From positions 124,001 through 188,000 of the forward strand of contig NZ_CP075189.1 in NCBI RefSeq assembly GCF_020510565.1: a stretch of 64,000 bases of DNA, read 5' to 3'. Made by a program: the position numbers and the translations under genes. Shown here one piece after another: positions 36,391 through 45,138 of this stretch (position 1 is its first letter; each line of letters begins with the position of its first letter). The notes under the pieces are model-generated. The model ran no database searches, was not told the origin of the DNA, and was given only the letters and a program-made list of their open reading frames with translations. Source of the DNA: Ferribacterium limneticum (GTDB taxonomy: Bacteria; Pseudomonadota; Gammaproteobacteria; Burkholderiales; Rhodocyclaceae).

Positions 36391-36547
36391 GCCCCCGACT
36401 TTGTCGACTACGCCTCGCCGTGCAGATGCACTGTCTTCGGCTCGTCTTCGCGTCAGGGACAATTTGTGAAAGCGCCGCAAACGGCACCGAGAGATATAAA
36501 GGGCGAAGGATAGCAGGTGGGGGTGGGGTAAGGCGATGGAGGGCGGT
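36391..36547. other. leader region upstream of the bluB riboswitch
   Basis: Part of the 363-bp gene-free stretch 36185-36547. Beyond the riboswitch I see only an A/T-rich TATAT patch near 36497 that could be part of the minus-strand promoter, and a G-rich run near 36520. No ORF or repeat copy is evident. Confidence 0.4.
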
Positions 36548-36907
36548 TCAGCCACGCCGCCGTCGGACAAGAAATATGGCAAGTGCTGTAATTCCCGCGC
36601 TCAGGAACGTCAAGCCAAAATACGGCAGTCGACGGACGACTCTGGAAAATGACCTATCCTGGTCCAAGGCTTCAAATGAAATGCCGTAATGAAGGCAAAC
36701 CAAATACGCGATGAGTGTTATCGCCAGCCCAACCACTACAAATGCGTAGCCTGGCATTGCGGAGGCGTAAGTTTCCTTCCCGCGCACCAGCAATGTGATC
36801 GGCAGTACTAGGCCAATCAACATGGCGAATCCAACGTAGGTCAGATTGAGTCGGATGGAAATGAGCGCGGTGATGATCGCAATCGGGAAGAAGGTAAGCC
36901 GTTCCAT
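36548..36907 (-). CDS. small polytopic membrane protein, unknown
   Basis: 119 residues from ATG 36907 (an in-frame start 18 codons earlier is less likely). Four hydrophobic segments are visible: LTFFPIAIITALISIRL, VGFAMLIGLVLPITLLV, GYAFVVVGLAITLIAYLVCL and FGLTFLSAGITALAIFLV, ending RRRRG. Composition is less GC-rich than the neighbours. No family recognised. It sits between the bluB riboswitch and cobQ, with no obvious link to cobalamin. Confidence 0.65.
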   Translation of the reverse strand: MERLTFFPIAIITALISIRLNLTYVGFAMLIGLVLPITLLVRGKETYASAMPGYAFVVVGLAITLIAYLVCLHYGISFEALDQDRSFSRVVRRLPYFGLTFLSAGITALAIFLVRRRRG

Positions 36908-37044
36908 TGATGTGGGGCCGATTGATTTTGTCTGGTGCTGGCGCCTTAAGTCTAATGGCATTTAATGCCTCGCGTACGGATTACGCAAGGTCCGGATAGT
37001 GCACTAATCCGGGATAATCCCAGCTTTCATTTTTGACACGATCC

Positions 37045-38520
37045 ATGCCCTGTTCTTCCCTGATGGTCCAAGGGACCACCTCCGATGCCGGCAAGACGAC
37101 GCTGGTTGCTGCGTTGTGCCGCATCCTGCAGCGTCGTGGCGTGCGCGTGGCGCCGTTCAAGCCGCAGAACATGGCGCTCAATTCGGCAGTTACGGTCGAT
37201 GGTGGCGAGATCGGGCGGGCGCAGGCGTTGCAGGCGCTGGCTTGCGGGCTGGCGCCGCATACCGATTTCAATCCGGTGCTGCTCAAGCCGACGACCGACA
37301 AGAAGGCGCAGGTCATCATTCACGGCAAGGTGGCCTTCGACCTCGATGCCAAGGCCTATCACGACTACAAGCCGCGGGCGATGGGGGCGGTGCTCGAATC
37401 GTGGGCGCGGCTGACGGCGGCTTACGATTGCGTCGTGGTCGAGGGGGCGGGGTCGCCGGCCGAGATCAATTTGCGCGACCGCGACATTGCCAACATGGGT
37501 TTTGCCGAGGCCGTCGATTGCCCGGTGATCATCGTCGCCGACATCGACCGGGGCGGGGTTTTTGCCCACCTCGTCGGTACGCTGGAACTGCTGTCGCCGA
37601 CCGAGCAGGCGCGGGTCAAGGGTTTCGTCATCAACCGTTTTCGTGGCGACATCGCGCTGCTTGAATCCGGCCTGACCTGGCTGGAAGAGCGCACCGGCAA
37701 GCCCGTTCTCGGCGTTCTGCCGTATTTGCACGGCCTCATGCTCGATGCCGAGGATGCCATTGCGACTGCTACGGTCAACGGGAAAAAAGCGGCAAAATTG
37801 AAAGTCATCGCGCCGGCTTACCCGCGCGTTTCGAACCACAACGACCTCGACCCGCTACGCCTACATCCGGAAGTCGATTTCCGCTGGATAGCCCCAGGCG
37901 AAACGCCGCCGGCGGCCGACCTGATCGTCCTGCCCGGCTCGAAGGCGGTGCGTGCCGACATCGACTGGCTGCGTGAAAAAGGCTGGGCGACGGCCATTCA
38001 CAAGCATTTGCGTTACGGCGGCAAGGTGGTCGGCCTGTGCGGTGGCTACCAGATGCTGGGCCAGATGATCCACGATCCGCAGGGGCTGGAAGGTCAGGCG
38101 GGCAGTACGCCGGGGCTGGGCGTGTTGGGCGTGGAAACGACGCTCGAAGCTGAGAAGCAGCTGCGGAATGTGAGTGGTCACTTGTCTCTGCCGGGATGGC
38201 CGGCCATGACCGGTTATGAAATTCACCTCGGCGTGACGCGTGGTGCTGGCCTAGCGCAAAGCGCCGTCGAACTGGCCGACGGTGTCAGCGACGGCGCCAT
38301 TTCTGCCGACAACCAGGTCTTCGCAACCTATTGTCACGGCGTCTTCGATCACCCGGAAGCGCTGACCGCCTTGCTCGCTTGGGCTGGTATGACGGAAACC
38401 GAGCAGGTCGATTTCGCCGCCCGCCGCGAGGCCGACCTCGACCGTCTGGCCGATTCGGTCGAGGCGGCGCTCGACTGGGCAAAGATGGATGCCCTGTTGC
38501 CGCGCCACGCAGCGAGCTGA
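37045..38520 (+). CDS. cobQ: cobyric acid synthase
   Basis: 491 residues. The N-terminal ATP-binding domain has [22 protein letters not shown] and [13 protein letters not shown]. The C-terminal triad glutamine amidotransferase domain has nucleophile Cys in [12 protein letters not shown] and His in [12 protein letters not shown]. It amidates adenosylcobyrinic acid a,c-diamide at four side chains. The ATG at 37045 is preferred to a TTG upstream. It stands alone on the plus strand, without its own riboswitch in the short upstream gap. A repeat copy encodes [12 protein letters not shown] in the interdomain region before [10 protein letters not shown]. Confidence 0.96.
   Translation: MPCSSLMVQGTTSDAGKTTLVAALCRILQRRGVRVAPFKPQNMALNSAVTVDGGEIGRAQALQALACGLAPHTDFNPVLLKPTTDKKAQVIIHGKVAFDLDAKAYHDYKPRAMGAVLESWARLTAAYDCVVVEGAGSPAEINLRDRDIANMGFAEAVDCPVIIVADIDRGGVFAHLVGTLELLSPTEQARVKGFVINRFRGDIALLESGLTWLEERTGKPVLGVLPYLHGLMLDAEDAIATATVNGKKAAKLKVIAPAYPRVSNHNDLDPLRLHPEVDFRWIAPGETPPAADLIVLPGSKAVRADIDWLREKGWATAIHKHLRYGGKVVGLCGGYQMLGQMIHDPQGLEGQAGSTPGLGVLGVETTLEAEKQLRNVSGHLSLPGWPAMTGYEIHLGVTRGAGLAQSAVELADGVSDGAISADNQVFATYCHGVFDHPEALTALLAWAGMTETEQVDFAARREADLDRLADSVEAALDWAKMDALLPRHAAS
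37768..37803 (-). repeat. dispersed GTTGACCG repeat, copy 9 (in cobQ)
   Basis: GCTACGGTCAACGGGAAAAA then GCGGCAAAATTGAAA: a full-length copy read in frame as [12 protein letters not shown]. Confidence 0.85.
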
Positions 38521-38562
38521 TCGCCACTTGCCTCGCCGGGCAGGCGGCCCCGGATTTGCTCT

Positions 38563-39927
38563 TTAGGTCGCGACCGGACTGTCCGGCGGTACGTCTTCAT
38601 GTTTGATGCGCGAGAGGGCGACCTGGCGCTGTATTTCGCGGAAATCCTTTTCCCGACCATGCAGCGCATAGAGCGTTCGCGCCGCGCTGAAAGCCTTTTT
38701 GGCATCGGGGCTGGCCATCAGTTTCCCGGATTGCAGGTCGGCCAGTTCATGGTCGTCGAGCGAGAGTGCTGCGCGCATGATGTCGAGGCGTGTCGTGGTG
38801 TTGAATTCGGTTGCGAGCATGGCCGGGCGCAGGCCGGCGAAGCGGATTTTGCCTTTTTCGACTGAGCTGATGGCCAGCAAGGCGGCAAAACTGGCCTGTT
38901 CCATGAGCCCCATTTTTTGCAATTCGGAATCGCGGATGCCGAGCAACACTTTTTCGGCGGTGATCTTGTCGCCGGCGTTGATGTGGCTGCGCGCCGTGGC
39001 CAGGCGGTCTTCGGCTGAAATGGCACCGGGCATGGTGTCGTTGGCGATGACATCGGCCATAGCGGCCAGCGCTGTTTCGGTATCGCCGTTGAGCGTCGCG
39101 GCCTCGGCCAGCAGACGTTTGCGTAGATAGTTGCGGGGTGTTTTCTTGGCTATTTCGTCGAGGATTTGTTGCGCCTCGGCATGCTCGCCCTGGGCCATGC
39201 AGATGCTCGCCTTGAGGTCGCCGGCATCGAAGAAGTGCGGGGTGCTGGCGACTACCCGATCGATTTCCTCACGCGCTTCCTGCAGGCGGTTTTGTTTTTG
39301 TAGCGAACGGGCAACGCCGGCTCGGGCCCACGGGAATTCGTAGTTTTCGAGAATGTTGCGGTAGGCGGCTTCGGCTGATTTGACGTCGCCGCTGGCGATA
39401 AATATCTCGGCCCGCTGGCGCAGGATTTCAAAGCGGTAGGGCCGCCCGGCTTCGCTGTCGCGCGAGGCTTCCAGAATGGCCAGGGCGTTGGCGTATTCCT
39501 GCTGGCGCTTTTCCTTGTAGTAGCCGGCAAAGAACAATTTCTTGGCGACGATGCGTTCGAGACGGAACAGCAGCTTGTCCGGCGAAAATGGCTTGATGAT
39601 GTAATCGTCAGGAATGAGCTCGACGGCGGAAACGACCTGTTCGTAGGACTGTTCGCCGGTGACCATCATGAAAATGGTTTCGTCGGGCAGCAGGTTGAAG
39701 CGCCGCAACTCTTCCAGCAACTGCTGGCCGGAACGCCCCTCGCCCAACATGTAGTCGCAGAGGATGATGTCCGGCATGTTATTGCGGATGCGGAAGATGG
39801 CATCCTGATAATTGCTGGCGAACTCGACGGCAAAGGCACCCAGTTGCTGGGCGACGGTACGCAGGGCATCGCGCGCCTGTGACTGGTCGTCGATGACGAG
39901 AAATCGCTTTTTGCTGTAGTCGGTCAT
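38563..39927 (-). CDS. response regulator with receiver and TPR domains
   Basis: 454 residues. The receiver domain (1-125) has DDQSQARD, phospho-acceptor Asp in IILCDYMLGEGRSGQQLLEEL and Lys in IIKPFSPDKL. From ~170 onward there are repeated helical pairs of tetratricopeptide type (AEAAYRNILENYEFPWARAGVARSLQKQ; AEAQQILDEIAKKTPRNYLRKRLLAEAA). There is no DNA-binding domain, so the output is probably protein-protein. The start ATG overlaps the stop of the kinase gene upstream (TAATG), so the two form a pair. Confidence 0.85.
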   Translation of the reverse strand: MTDYSKKRFLVIDDQSQARDALRTVAQQLGAFAVEFASNYQDAIFRIRNNMPDIILCDYMLGEGRSGQQLLEELRRFNLLPDETIFMMVTGEQSYEQVVSAVELIPDDYIIKPFSPDKLLFRLERIVAKKLFFAGYYKEKRQQEYANALAILEASRDSEAGRPYRFEILRQRAEIFIASGDVKSAEAAYRNILENYEFPWARAGVARSLQKQNRLQEAREEIDRVVASTPHFFDAGDLKASICMAQGEHAEAQQILDEIAKKTPRNYLRKRLLAEAATLNGDTETALAAMADVIANDTMPGAISAEDRLATARSHINAGDKITAEKVLLGIRDSELQKMGLMEQASFAALLAISSVEKGKIRFAGLRPAMLATEFNTTTRLDIMRAALSLDDHELADLQSGKLMASPDAKKAFSAARTLYALHGREKDFREIQRQVALSRIKHEDVPPDSPVAT

Positions 39928-40535
39928 TATGGCAAGCGAAGTTCGAAGCGGGCGCCGCCCAAGGCGCCATGGTTGCTCAACAACAGGCTGCCCTGGCGTT
40001 CGTGACGGTGGTGAAGCCGGGCCAGACGCTCGGCCACCATGAGGCCGGTGCCAGTCGTCGGGGGTAGCGCGGCGAAACCCGGGCCGTCGTCGTCGACCCG
40101 CAGGCAAAGCCAGCCATCGTCGGTCGTGGCGCTGACATGCACGGCCTTGCCGGCGAAACGGCCGGCGTTTTGCACGGCGTTGTTGAGCATGTCGGTAACC
40201 AGATCGCGGTCGAGCGGCCATTCGTCGAAAACCTGGCAATCGACGCTCAGCGCGATGCCGCGTTCGGCCAGATGTTTCCGCTGGGCGAGCATGACTTCGT
40301 CGCAAACGTCGCCGACGATGGTCGGGGTGACCGATGCCGCGGCGTCGTGGCGCATCAGGTGGTAGGCGGTCAGCGTCCGCGACAGCCGGTTGGCGGCCGA
40401 TTCGATGGCGTAGCGCGCTTCGCCCATTGCGATGCCGTGCGCCGCTTCGCTGGCGGCGATCATCGATTCGGCGATGAATAGCTGGTTCTTGGCGTCATGG
40501 ATGCCGGAGGCCAGGATATCCAATAGTTTGTGCAT
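39927..40535 (-). CDS. soluble mini histidine kinase
   Basis: 202 residues without membrane segments. A short DHp-like helix has GIHDAKNQLFIAES, with His at residue 13 as likely phospho-acceptor. A GHKL ATPase follows, with N-box DMLNNAVQNAGRF, G1 VDDDGPGFAAL and G2 GTGLMVAERLARLH. There is no sensor domain, so input must come from a partner. It is translationally coupled to the receiver-TPR protein, its probable phosphorylation partner. Confidence 0.83.
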   Translation of the reverse strand: MHKLLDILASGIHDAKNQLFIAESMIAASEAAHGIAMGEARYAIESAANRLSRTLTAYHLMRHDAAASVTPTIVGDVCDEVMLAQRKHLAERGIALSVDCQVFDEWPLDRDLVTDMLNNAVQNAGRFAGKAVHVSATTDDGWLCLRVDDDGPGFAALPPTTGTGLMVAERLARLHHRHERQGSLLLSNHGALGGARFELRLP

Positions 40536-40571
40536 GCTTTGTCTCCACTTTTTTAGTGAAGCATAGCGTGT

Positions 40572-40997
40572 TCAGCCCGTTGAGCGCAGCGTGTAGGCGA
40601 AACAAAGGCGCAGCGGGATCGCGGCGGCGGTGAACAGGTTGGTCAGTTCGCTGGTACTCAGGGTGGCCGGCATGACGCTGACCCGGCCGTTGCCGACCTC
40701 GAAAACCGGGGTTTCGAGCAGCGAACGGCGGGCGGATTCGAGGGCGCCGATCGTCTCGCCATCGAGGTCGGTGCTGGCCAGCACGAGGAAATGAATGGCC
40801 GGGGCCGGAGCGTTGAGCAGCGGATCGTTGTCGGCCGAGCGCGGCAGCGGTGTGCTGCGTACGCGGGTGTCTTCCTCGATGCGCCAGGGCCAGATGTAAA
40901 GGCCCGCGGTGTCGTCCGGTCGGCTGATGCGGACGGGCAGGGTGGCGTGCTTGCTGATGACTTCGCACAAGGCGGTGAGGCGGGTGAAGAGGGGCAT
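40572..40997 (-). CDS. DUF4255/Pvc16-N-like protein, orphan
   Basis: 141 residues. The middle and C-terminal segments AIHFLVLASTDLDGETIGALESARRSLLETPVFEV and TSELTNLFTAAAIPLRLCFAYTLRST resemble the DUF4255 domain of Pvc16-type proteins, cap or tail-completion components in contractile injection systems. No other injection-system gene is visible on either side. The match is by eye and the function unknown. It lies upstream of and on the same strand as the kinase/receiver pair. Confidence 0.55.
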   Translation of the reverse strand: MPLFTRLTALCEVISKHATLPVRISRPDDTAGLYIWPWRIEEDTRVRSTPLPRSADNDPLLNAPAPAIHFLVLASTDLDGETIGALESARRSLLETPVFEVGNGRVSVMPATLSTSELTNLFTAAAIPLRLCFAYTLRSTG

Positions 40998-41051
40998 GGC
41001 GTTCTCCTGAACGTGCCGGGTGGCCAGTCAGGCTAGCACAGCGCGGTCTGC

Positions 41052-41618
41052 TTAGCCGGGCTGTTTGAGGCTCAATGGCAAGCCGGCGGCGACCAGCGTG
41101 ACCTGCTCGCAAACGGCCGCGACGCGCTGGTTGAGCCGGCCCTGTTCGTCGGCGAACAGGCGCGAGACGGGATGCATCGGGACGATGCCCCAGCCGACTT
41201 CGTTGGAGACGAGAATGATGTGGCCGGGCAGCTGGGGCAGCAGGTCGATCAGAGCCGCGGTTTCGTCGCGGAGCAGCGGGCAGTCGATCGCCTCGCCGGC
41301 TTCGGCCTGAGTTGCGGCGACGCCGGCAAAGAGCAGGTTGGACAGCCACAGGGTCAGGCAATCGACCAGCACGCAGGTGTCCGGCGCGGCGAGTTCGCGC
41401 AGGCGGGTGGCGAGGTGCAGTGTTTCTTCGGTGCACCCCCACTCGGCCGGCCGGCGTTCGCGATGGTGGGCGACGCGGCGGGACATTTCGCCGTCGAGCG
41501 CCTGGGCGGTGGCGAGGTAGACGACCTTGAGGCCGCGTTTTTCGGCCGATTCACGGGCGCGTTGTTCGGCCAGCAGGCTCTTGCCCGAGCGCGCGCCGCC
41601 GAGGATCAGTTCTTTCAT
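41052..41618 (-). CDS. cobU: adenosylcobinamide kinase/guanylyltransferase
   Basis: 188 residues. It starts MKELILGGARSGKSLLAEQ (P-loop), with VAHHRERRPAEWGCTEETL carrying the GMP-accepting His region, CVLVDCLTLWLSNLL, and VSNEVGWGIVPMHPVSRLFADEQGRLNQ. It phosphorylates and then guanylates adenosylcobinamide. The start at 41618 is chosen; 41624 adds two residues. It is divergent from cobT, so its promoter shares the 275-bp gap that holds the second cobalamin riboswitch, but it is not itself downstream of that riboswitch. Confidence 0.95.
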   Translation of the reverse strand: MKELILGGARSGKSLLAEQRARESAEKRGLKVVYLATAQALDGEMSRRVAHHRERRPAEWGCTEETLHLATRLRELAAPDTCVLVDCLTLWLSNLLFAGVAATQAEAGEAIDCPLLRDETAALIDLLPQLPGHIILVSNEVGWGIVPMHPVSRLFADEQGRLNQRVAAVCEQVTLVAAGLPLSLKQPG

Positions 41619-41646
41619 GGGCATGCATTGTCGGCGAACGGGCCGG

Positions 41647-41652
41647 TATAAT
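41647..41652 (+). promoter_or_regulatory. -10 element for the cobT riboswitch transcript
   Basis: A perfect TATAAT just upstream of the cobalamin aptamer. No good -35 is seen at 17 bp (TGCATT), so strength is uncertain. Confidence 0.45.
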
Positions 41653-41660
41653 CCACCCCG

Positions 41661-41800
41661 ATTCGACGTAACGGAACCCGGTTTGAATCCGGGGCGGGCC
41701 CGCCGCTGTAATCGGGGACGGATGCTGCAACAGGCCACTGGTGAAAACCGGGAAGGCGCAGCGCTCCGGCTGATCCGAAAGCCAGAAGACGTGTCGAATC
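41661..41800 (+). promoter_or_regulatory. cobalamin riboswitch of cobTS
   Basis: ACGGAACCCGGTTTGAATCC, GGGGCGGGCCCGCCGCTGTA, GCCACTGGTGAAAACCGGGA, then AGGCGC and AAGCCAGAAGACGTG give a complete cobalamin aptamer with B12 box. It ends about 95 nt before the cobT start. Confidence 0.95.
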
Positions 41801-41893
41801 CTCTTGGGAAGCCTGTGGACAGGGTTTCGCGGCAGCGTTTTGGCGAATTCGCCAGACGTCGTCGCGAGGCCCTTTTTTCTTTTGGAGAATCGG

Positions 41894-42946
41894 ATGCATT
41901 CGTTGGACTTCAAGATCACCGCCCCGGACCGGGCAATTGAAAATTCGCTCAAAAATCGGGTTGACCGCAAGACCAAGCCGCTCGGCGCGCTCGGCCTGCT
42001 CGAACGCACTGCCATCAAGATCGGCCTGATCCAGCAGCGCCTCGACCCGGAATTCGGCCAGCCGCACCTGCTGGTTTTTGCCGGCGACCACGGCGCGGCC
42101 AAGGCCGGCGTCTCGGCCTACCCGCAGGATGTCACCTGGCAGATGGTCGAGAATTTTCTGGCTGGCGGCGCCGCGATCAACGTTTTTGCCCGGCAGAACG
42201 ACCTGCATCTGGCCATCATCGACGCCGGTGTGGCGCACGATTTCGGCAAGCGTGCCGGGCTGATTGATGCCAAGATCGCCGCCGGAACGGCCAATTACAT
42301 CGAAGAGCCGGCGATGACCGTCGAGCAATGCGCCCAGGCCATCGCCCGCGGCGCCGAAATCAGCCGCAATCTGGCTGCCAACGGCTGCAACGTTGTCGGC
42401 TTCGGCGAAATGGGTATCGGCAACACGGCCGCCGCCTCGCTCATCACCCATTGCCTGACCGGCCTGCCGCTCGCCGAGTGCATTGGTCGCGGCACCGGGC
42501 TTGATGATGCCGGGCTGACGCGCAAGCAGGCACTGCTCGAAAAGGCGCTCAACCGCTATCGCGCCGCCGGTGGCAACAACGACCCGCTGGCCGTGCTGGC
42601 AGAATTCGGCGGCTTCGAAATCGCCATGATGGTCGGCGCCATGCTCGGCGCTGCCGAAGCGAAGATGACCTTGCTCATCGACGGCTTCATCGTCGGCTCG
42701 GCGGCGCTGACTGCCACCCGGCTGGCCCCGGCGCTGGCCGACTACAGCGTCTTCTGCCATCGCTCGGCCGAAGCCGGTCACGCCGCCCAACTGGCGGCAC
42801 TCGGCGCCGAACCCTTGCTCGACCTCGGCCTGCGCCTCGGCGAAGGCACCGGTGCCGCGCTGGCCTTCCCGCTCGTTCAGGCTGCAGTCAATTTCCTCAA
42901 CGAAATGGCCAGTTTCGAATCGGCAGGCGTTTCCGACAAGGCATGA
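41894..42946 (+). CDS. cobT: nicotinate-nucleotide:dimethylbenzimidazole phosphoribosyltransferase
   Basis: 350 residues. CobT motifs: [73 protein letters not shown] and the C-terminal [17 protein letters not shown] with the catalytic Glu. It makes alpha-ribazole phosphate from the base produced by BluB. The ATG at 41894 follows a TTTGGAGAAT ribosome site; the upstream frame is riboswitch leader. It overlaps cobS by 4 nt. Confidence 0.96.
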   Translation: MHSLDFKITAPDRAIENSLKNRVDRKTKPLGALGLLERTAIKIGLIQQRLDPEFGQPHLLVFAGDHGAAKAGVSAYPQDVTWQMVENFLAGGAAINVFARQNDLHLAIIDAGVAHDFGKRAGLIDAKIAAGTANYIEEPAMTVEQCAQAIARGAEISRNLAANGCNVVGFGEMGIGNTAAASLITHCLTGLPLAECIGRGTGLDDAGLTRKQALLEKALNRYRAAGGNNDPLAVLAEFGGFEIAMMVGAMLGAAEAKMTLLIDGFIVGSAALTATRLAPALADYSVFCHRSAEAGHAAQLAALGAEPLLDLGLRLGEGTGAALAFPLVQAAVNFLNEMASFESAGVSDKA

Positions 42947-43698
42947 TCCGCCGCGAGCTGGCCACCTTCTTCGCCGCCCTCGGCTACTTCACCCGCCTGC
43001 CCGTACCGGGCTGGGTAGGGTATTCGGCTGACGGGCTGGCCCGGGCGGCGCGCTACCTGCCGCTGATCGGCCTGCTCGTCGGCGGCGTCGGCGCGCTGGT
43101 TTTCTGGCTGGCCAGCCAAGTCTGGGCGCAGCCGGTGGCCGTCGTGCTCAGCATGGTCGCCACCATCGCCCTGACCGGTGCCTTCCATGAGGACGGACTC
43201 GCCGACACCGCCGACGGTCTCGGCGGCGGTTGGGACAAGGCAAAAATCCTGGCGATCATGAAGGATTCGCGCGTTGGCAGCTACGGCGTGATCACTGTCG
43301 TCCTCGCCCTGCTCGGCAAGTTCGCATTGCTTTCGACGCTGCCGGCTGGGCAGGTGGTGGCGGCGCTGATCGCCGGCCACGCTGTTTCGCGCTTTTGTGC
43401 GGTAAGCCTCATGGCGACGATGGACTACGCCCGCGACGACGAGACCAGCAAGGCCCGCCCCGTCGCCGCCCGGCTTGGCCTTGGTCCGCTCCTTTTTGCG
43501 CTGGTTTTCGCCGGCCTGCCGTTTCTGCTGTTGGCGCCCGAGCCGGCGCTGACCGCCGTCGCCCTGGCGGCGCTGGCAACGATTTGGCTCGCCGCCAAGT
43601 GCCGCCGCTGGCTCGGTGGCTATACCGGCGACTGTCTCGGGGCGGTGCAGCAGGTTGCCGAAATCGCCTTCTACCTCGGCTTGGCTGCGCATTTTTAG
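42943..43698 (+). CDS. cobS: adenosylcobinamide-GDP ribazoletransferase
   Basis: A 251-residue polytopic membrane protein with the CobS motifs [49 protein letters not shown] and [23 protein letters not shown]. It joins alpha-ribazole (phosphate) and adenosyl-GDP-cobinamide, the last step of B12 assembly. It is translationally coupled to cobT. A dispersed-repeat copy follows 22 bp after the stop. Confidence 0.95.
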   Translation: MIRRELATFFAALGYFTRLPVPGWVGYSADGLARAARYLPLIGLLVGGVGALVFWLASQVWAQPVAVVLSMVATIALTGAFHEDGLADTADGLGGGWDKAKILAIMKDSRVGSYGVITVVLALLGKFALLSTLPAGQVVAALIAGHAVSRFCAVSLMATMDYARDDETSKARPVAARLGLGPLLFALVFAGLPFLLLAPEPALTAVALAALATIWLAAKCRRWLGGYTGDCLGAVQQVAEIAFYLGLAAHF

Positions 43699-43720
43699 CG
43701 CCGCCAGGGGCAAAAACGCC

Positions 43721-43760
43721 ATTCCCACGGTCAACCGGAAATCTTGCCCAAAATTGAAAA
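43721..43760 (-). repeat. dispersed GTTGACCG repeat, copy 10 (intergenic, after cobS)
   Basis: ATTCCCACGGTCAACCGGAA then ATCTTGCCCAAAATTGAAAA: one of two intergenic, near-perfect copies and so close to the true consensus. Confidence 0.9.
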
Positions 43761-43827
43761 CCAGCCGGTGGCTGTCCATCAGCCGATTTGCCGTTAAGCT
43801 TCCGGCATCGCACTAGCGTCCGAAACC

Positions 43828-44430
43828 ATGGAAAAACCCCACGCACCCTCCACCGAAAAGAACCGCGACCCGATTCTCGCCGTGCTCCGCGAAGTCTTCG
43901 CTGACCGCCGGCAGGTTCTGGAAATCGGCAGCGGCACCGGCCAGCACGCCATCCATTTCTGCGCCCAGCTGCCGCACCTCAGCTGGCAAACTTCGGACCG
44001 CCCGGAATTCCTGCCCGGCATCCGCGCCTGGCTAGCCGAAGCCACTCTGCCCAATATCCTGCCGCCCTGCGAATTCGACGTCCTCGGCCCATGGCCGAAC
44101 GGCCGCTACGACGCGGTGTACAGCGCCAACACGCTGCACATCATGTCCTGGGAGGCTGTCGAGGCCTTTTTCGCCGGGCTGCCCACCGTCCTGAAACCGG
44201 GCGGCCTGCTCTTCATCTACGGCCCCTTCATGTTCAATGGCCGCCACACCAGCGAAAGCAATGCCGCTTTCGACCAGTCGCTGAAAGAAAAGGCGCCGCA
44301 TCAGGGCGTGCGCGACGTTGCTGCGGTCGATGCGCTGGCCAGGCAAAGCGGGCTGGAACTGGTCGAGCAACGGGCAATGCCGTCGAATAATTTTGTATTG
44401 TTGTGGCGGAAGGGTGGCGCAAATGAGTAA
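43828..44430 (+). CDS. DUF938-type SAM-dependent methyltransferase-like protein
   Basis: 200 residues. SAM-binding motif I VLEIGSGTGQHAIHFC, ending VEQRAMPSNNFVLLWRK, with SANTLHIMSWEAVEAFF and LLFIYGPFMFNGRHTSESNAAFD, all characteristic of the DUF938 family. The substrate is unknown. It lies between cobS and an HEPN gene; the HEPN start overlaps its stop by 8 nt. Confidence 0.9.
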   Translation: MEKPHAPSTEKNRDPILAVLREVFADRRQVLEIGSGTGQHAIHFCAQLPHLSWQTSDRPEFLPGIRAWLAEATLPNILPPCEFDVLGPWPNGRYDAVYSANTLHIMSWEAVEAFFAGLPTVLKPGGLLFIYGPFMFNGRHTSESNAAFDQSLKEKAPHQGVRDVAAVDALARQSGLELVEQRAMPSNNFVLLWRKGGANE

Positions 44431-45076
44431 CTCGAATGCTCATCGTAAAGAAGTAGTCGAAAAATTTTGCGAAGCGTGCATTTGGGCTCGTACAGTCAGA
44501 AATCACTTTTCTGCATTATTTGAATTTAATCAACGCCGACTGGACCTTTTAGAAGAGGTTTCGGCTTTCTTTTTCCACGATTTGAACATCATTTTGATCG
44601 AATACATCTTGCTCCAGTTGTGCAAGTTGACCGATCCAGAGTCAACAAAGGTTGGAAAAAATTGGCTAGATAATCTGACCACCAATTACATTCTGACGCT
44701 TCAATGGAGTCCGGAAACCCTGAATGCGCTCAAGATTAAAAACGATGAGCTCATGGTATTTCGGTCAAAAATTGTCGATGCACGGCGAAAATTAATTGCG
44801 CATAGCGATCTTCGGATGCACTTGGAAAGTATCAGCTTGGGTGATTTCTCGGAAAGTGATGAGTTTGCATTTTGGGCGGCGCTACAGGCGTTTGTCGATC
44901 TCGCGCATTCGGAGGCGATTGATGGCCCATACCCAATTGACGCGACGATGCAAGGCGGAGACGCCTTGAGCTTGATTCATGTGCTGAAAGACGGTGTCGA
45001 CTACGAAGCTGTTGTGGCAGATGAGGAAGGGTTTTTGTTGAATCGCGTAGGGAAGAGACGTTATGAAGATGCCTAG
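44423..45076 (+). CDS. HEPN (AbiU2-like) domain protein
   Basis: 217 residues, all-helical. It resembles the HEPN_AbiU2 family in RTVRNHFSALFEFNQRRLDLLEEV, FFHDLNIILIEYILLQLCKLTDPE and RRKLIAHSDLR. RKLIAH is the R-x4-H motif of HEPN RNases. The base composition is much more A/T-rich than neighbours, suggesting recent acquisition. No antitoxin (MNT) partner gene is adjacent. It may be an abortive-infection or RNA-targeting defence protein; I infer this from the motif only. Confidence 0.7.
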   Translation: MSNSNAHRKEVVEKFCEACIWARTVRNHFSALFEFNQRRLDLLEEVSAFFFHDLNIILIEYILLQLCKLTDPESTKVGKNWLDNLTTNYILTLQWSPETLNALKIKNDELMVFRSKIVDARRKLIAHSDLRMHLESISLGDFSESDEFAFWAALQAFVDLAHSEAIDGPYPIDATMQGGDALSLIHVLKDGVDYEAVVADEEGFLLNRVGKRRYEDA

Positions 45077-45138
45077 CCCTATGGGTATCGCGCGGTAAAT
45101 ATGCGATCTCCGACGTTGTCGACATAGCGATTTGTCCA

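Noticed and set aside
41945..41975. Repeat-like GGGTTGACCGCAAG in cobT
   Set aside because: Only the central bases match, there are no A/T arms in the right place, and the residues (RKTKPLG) are normal for CobT.
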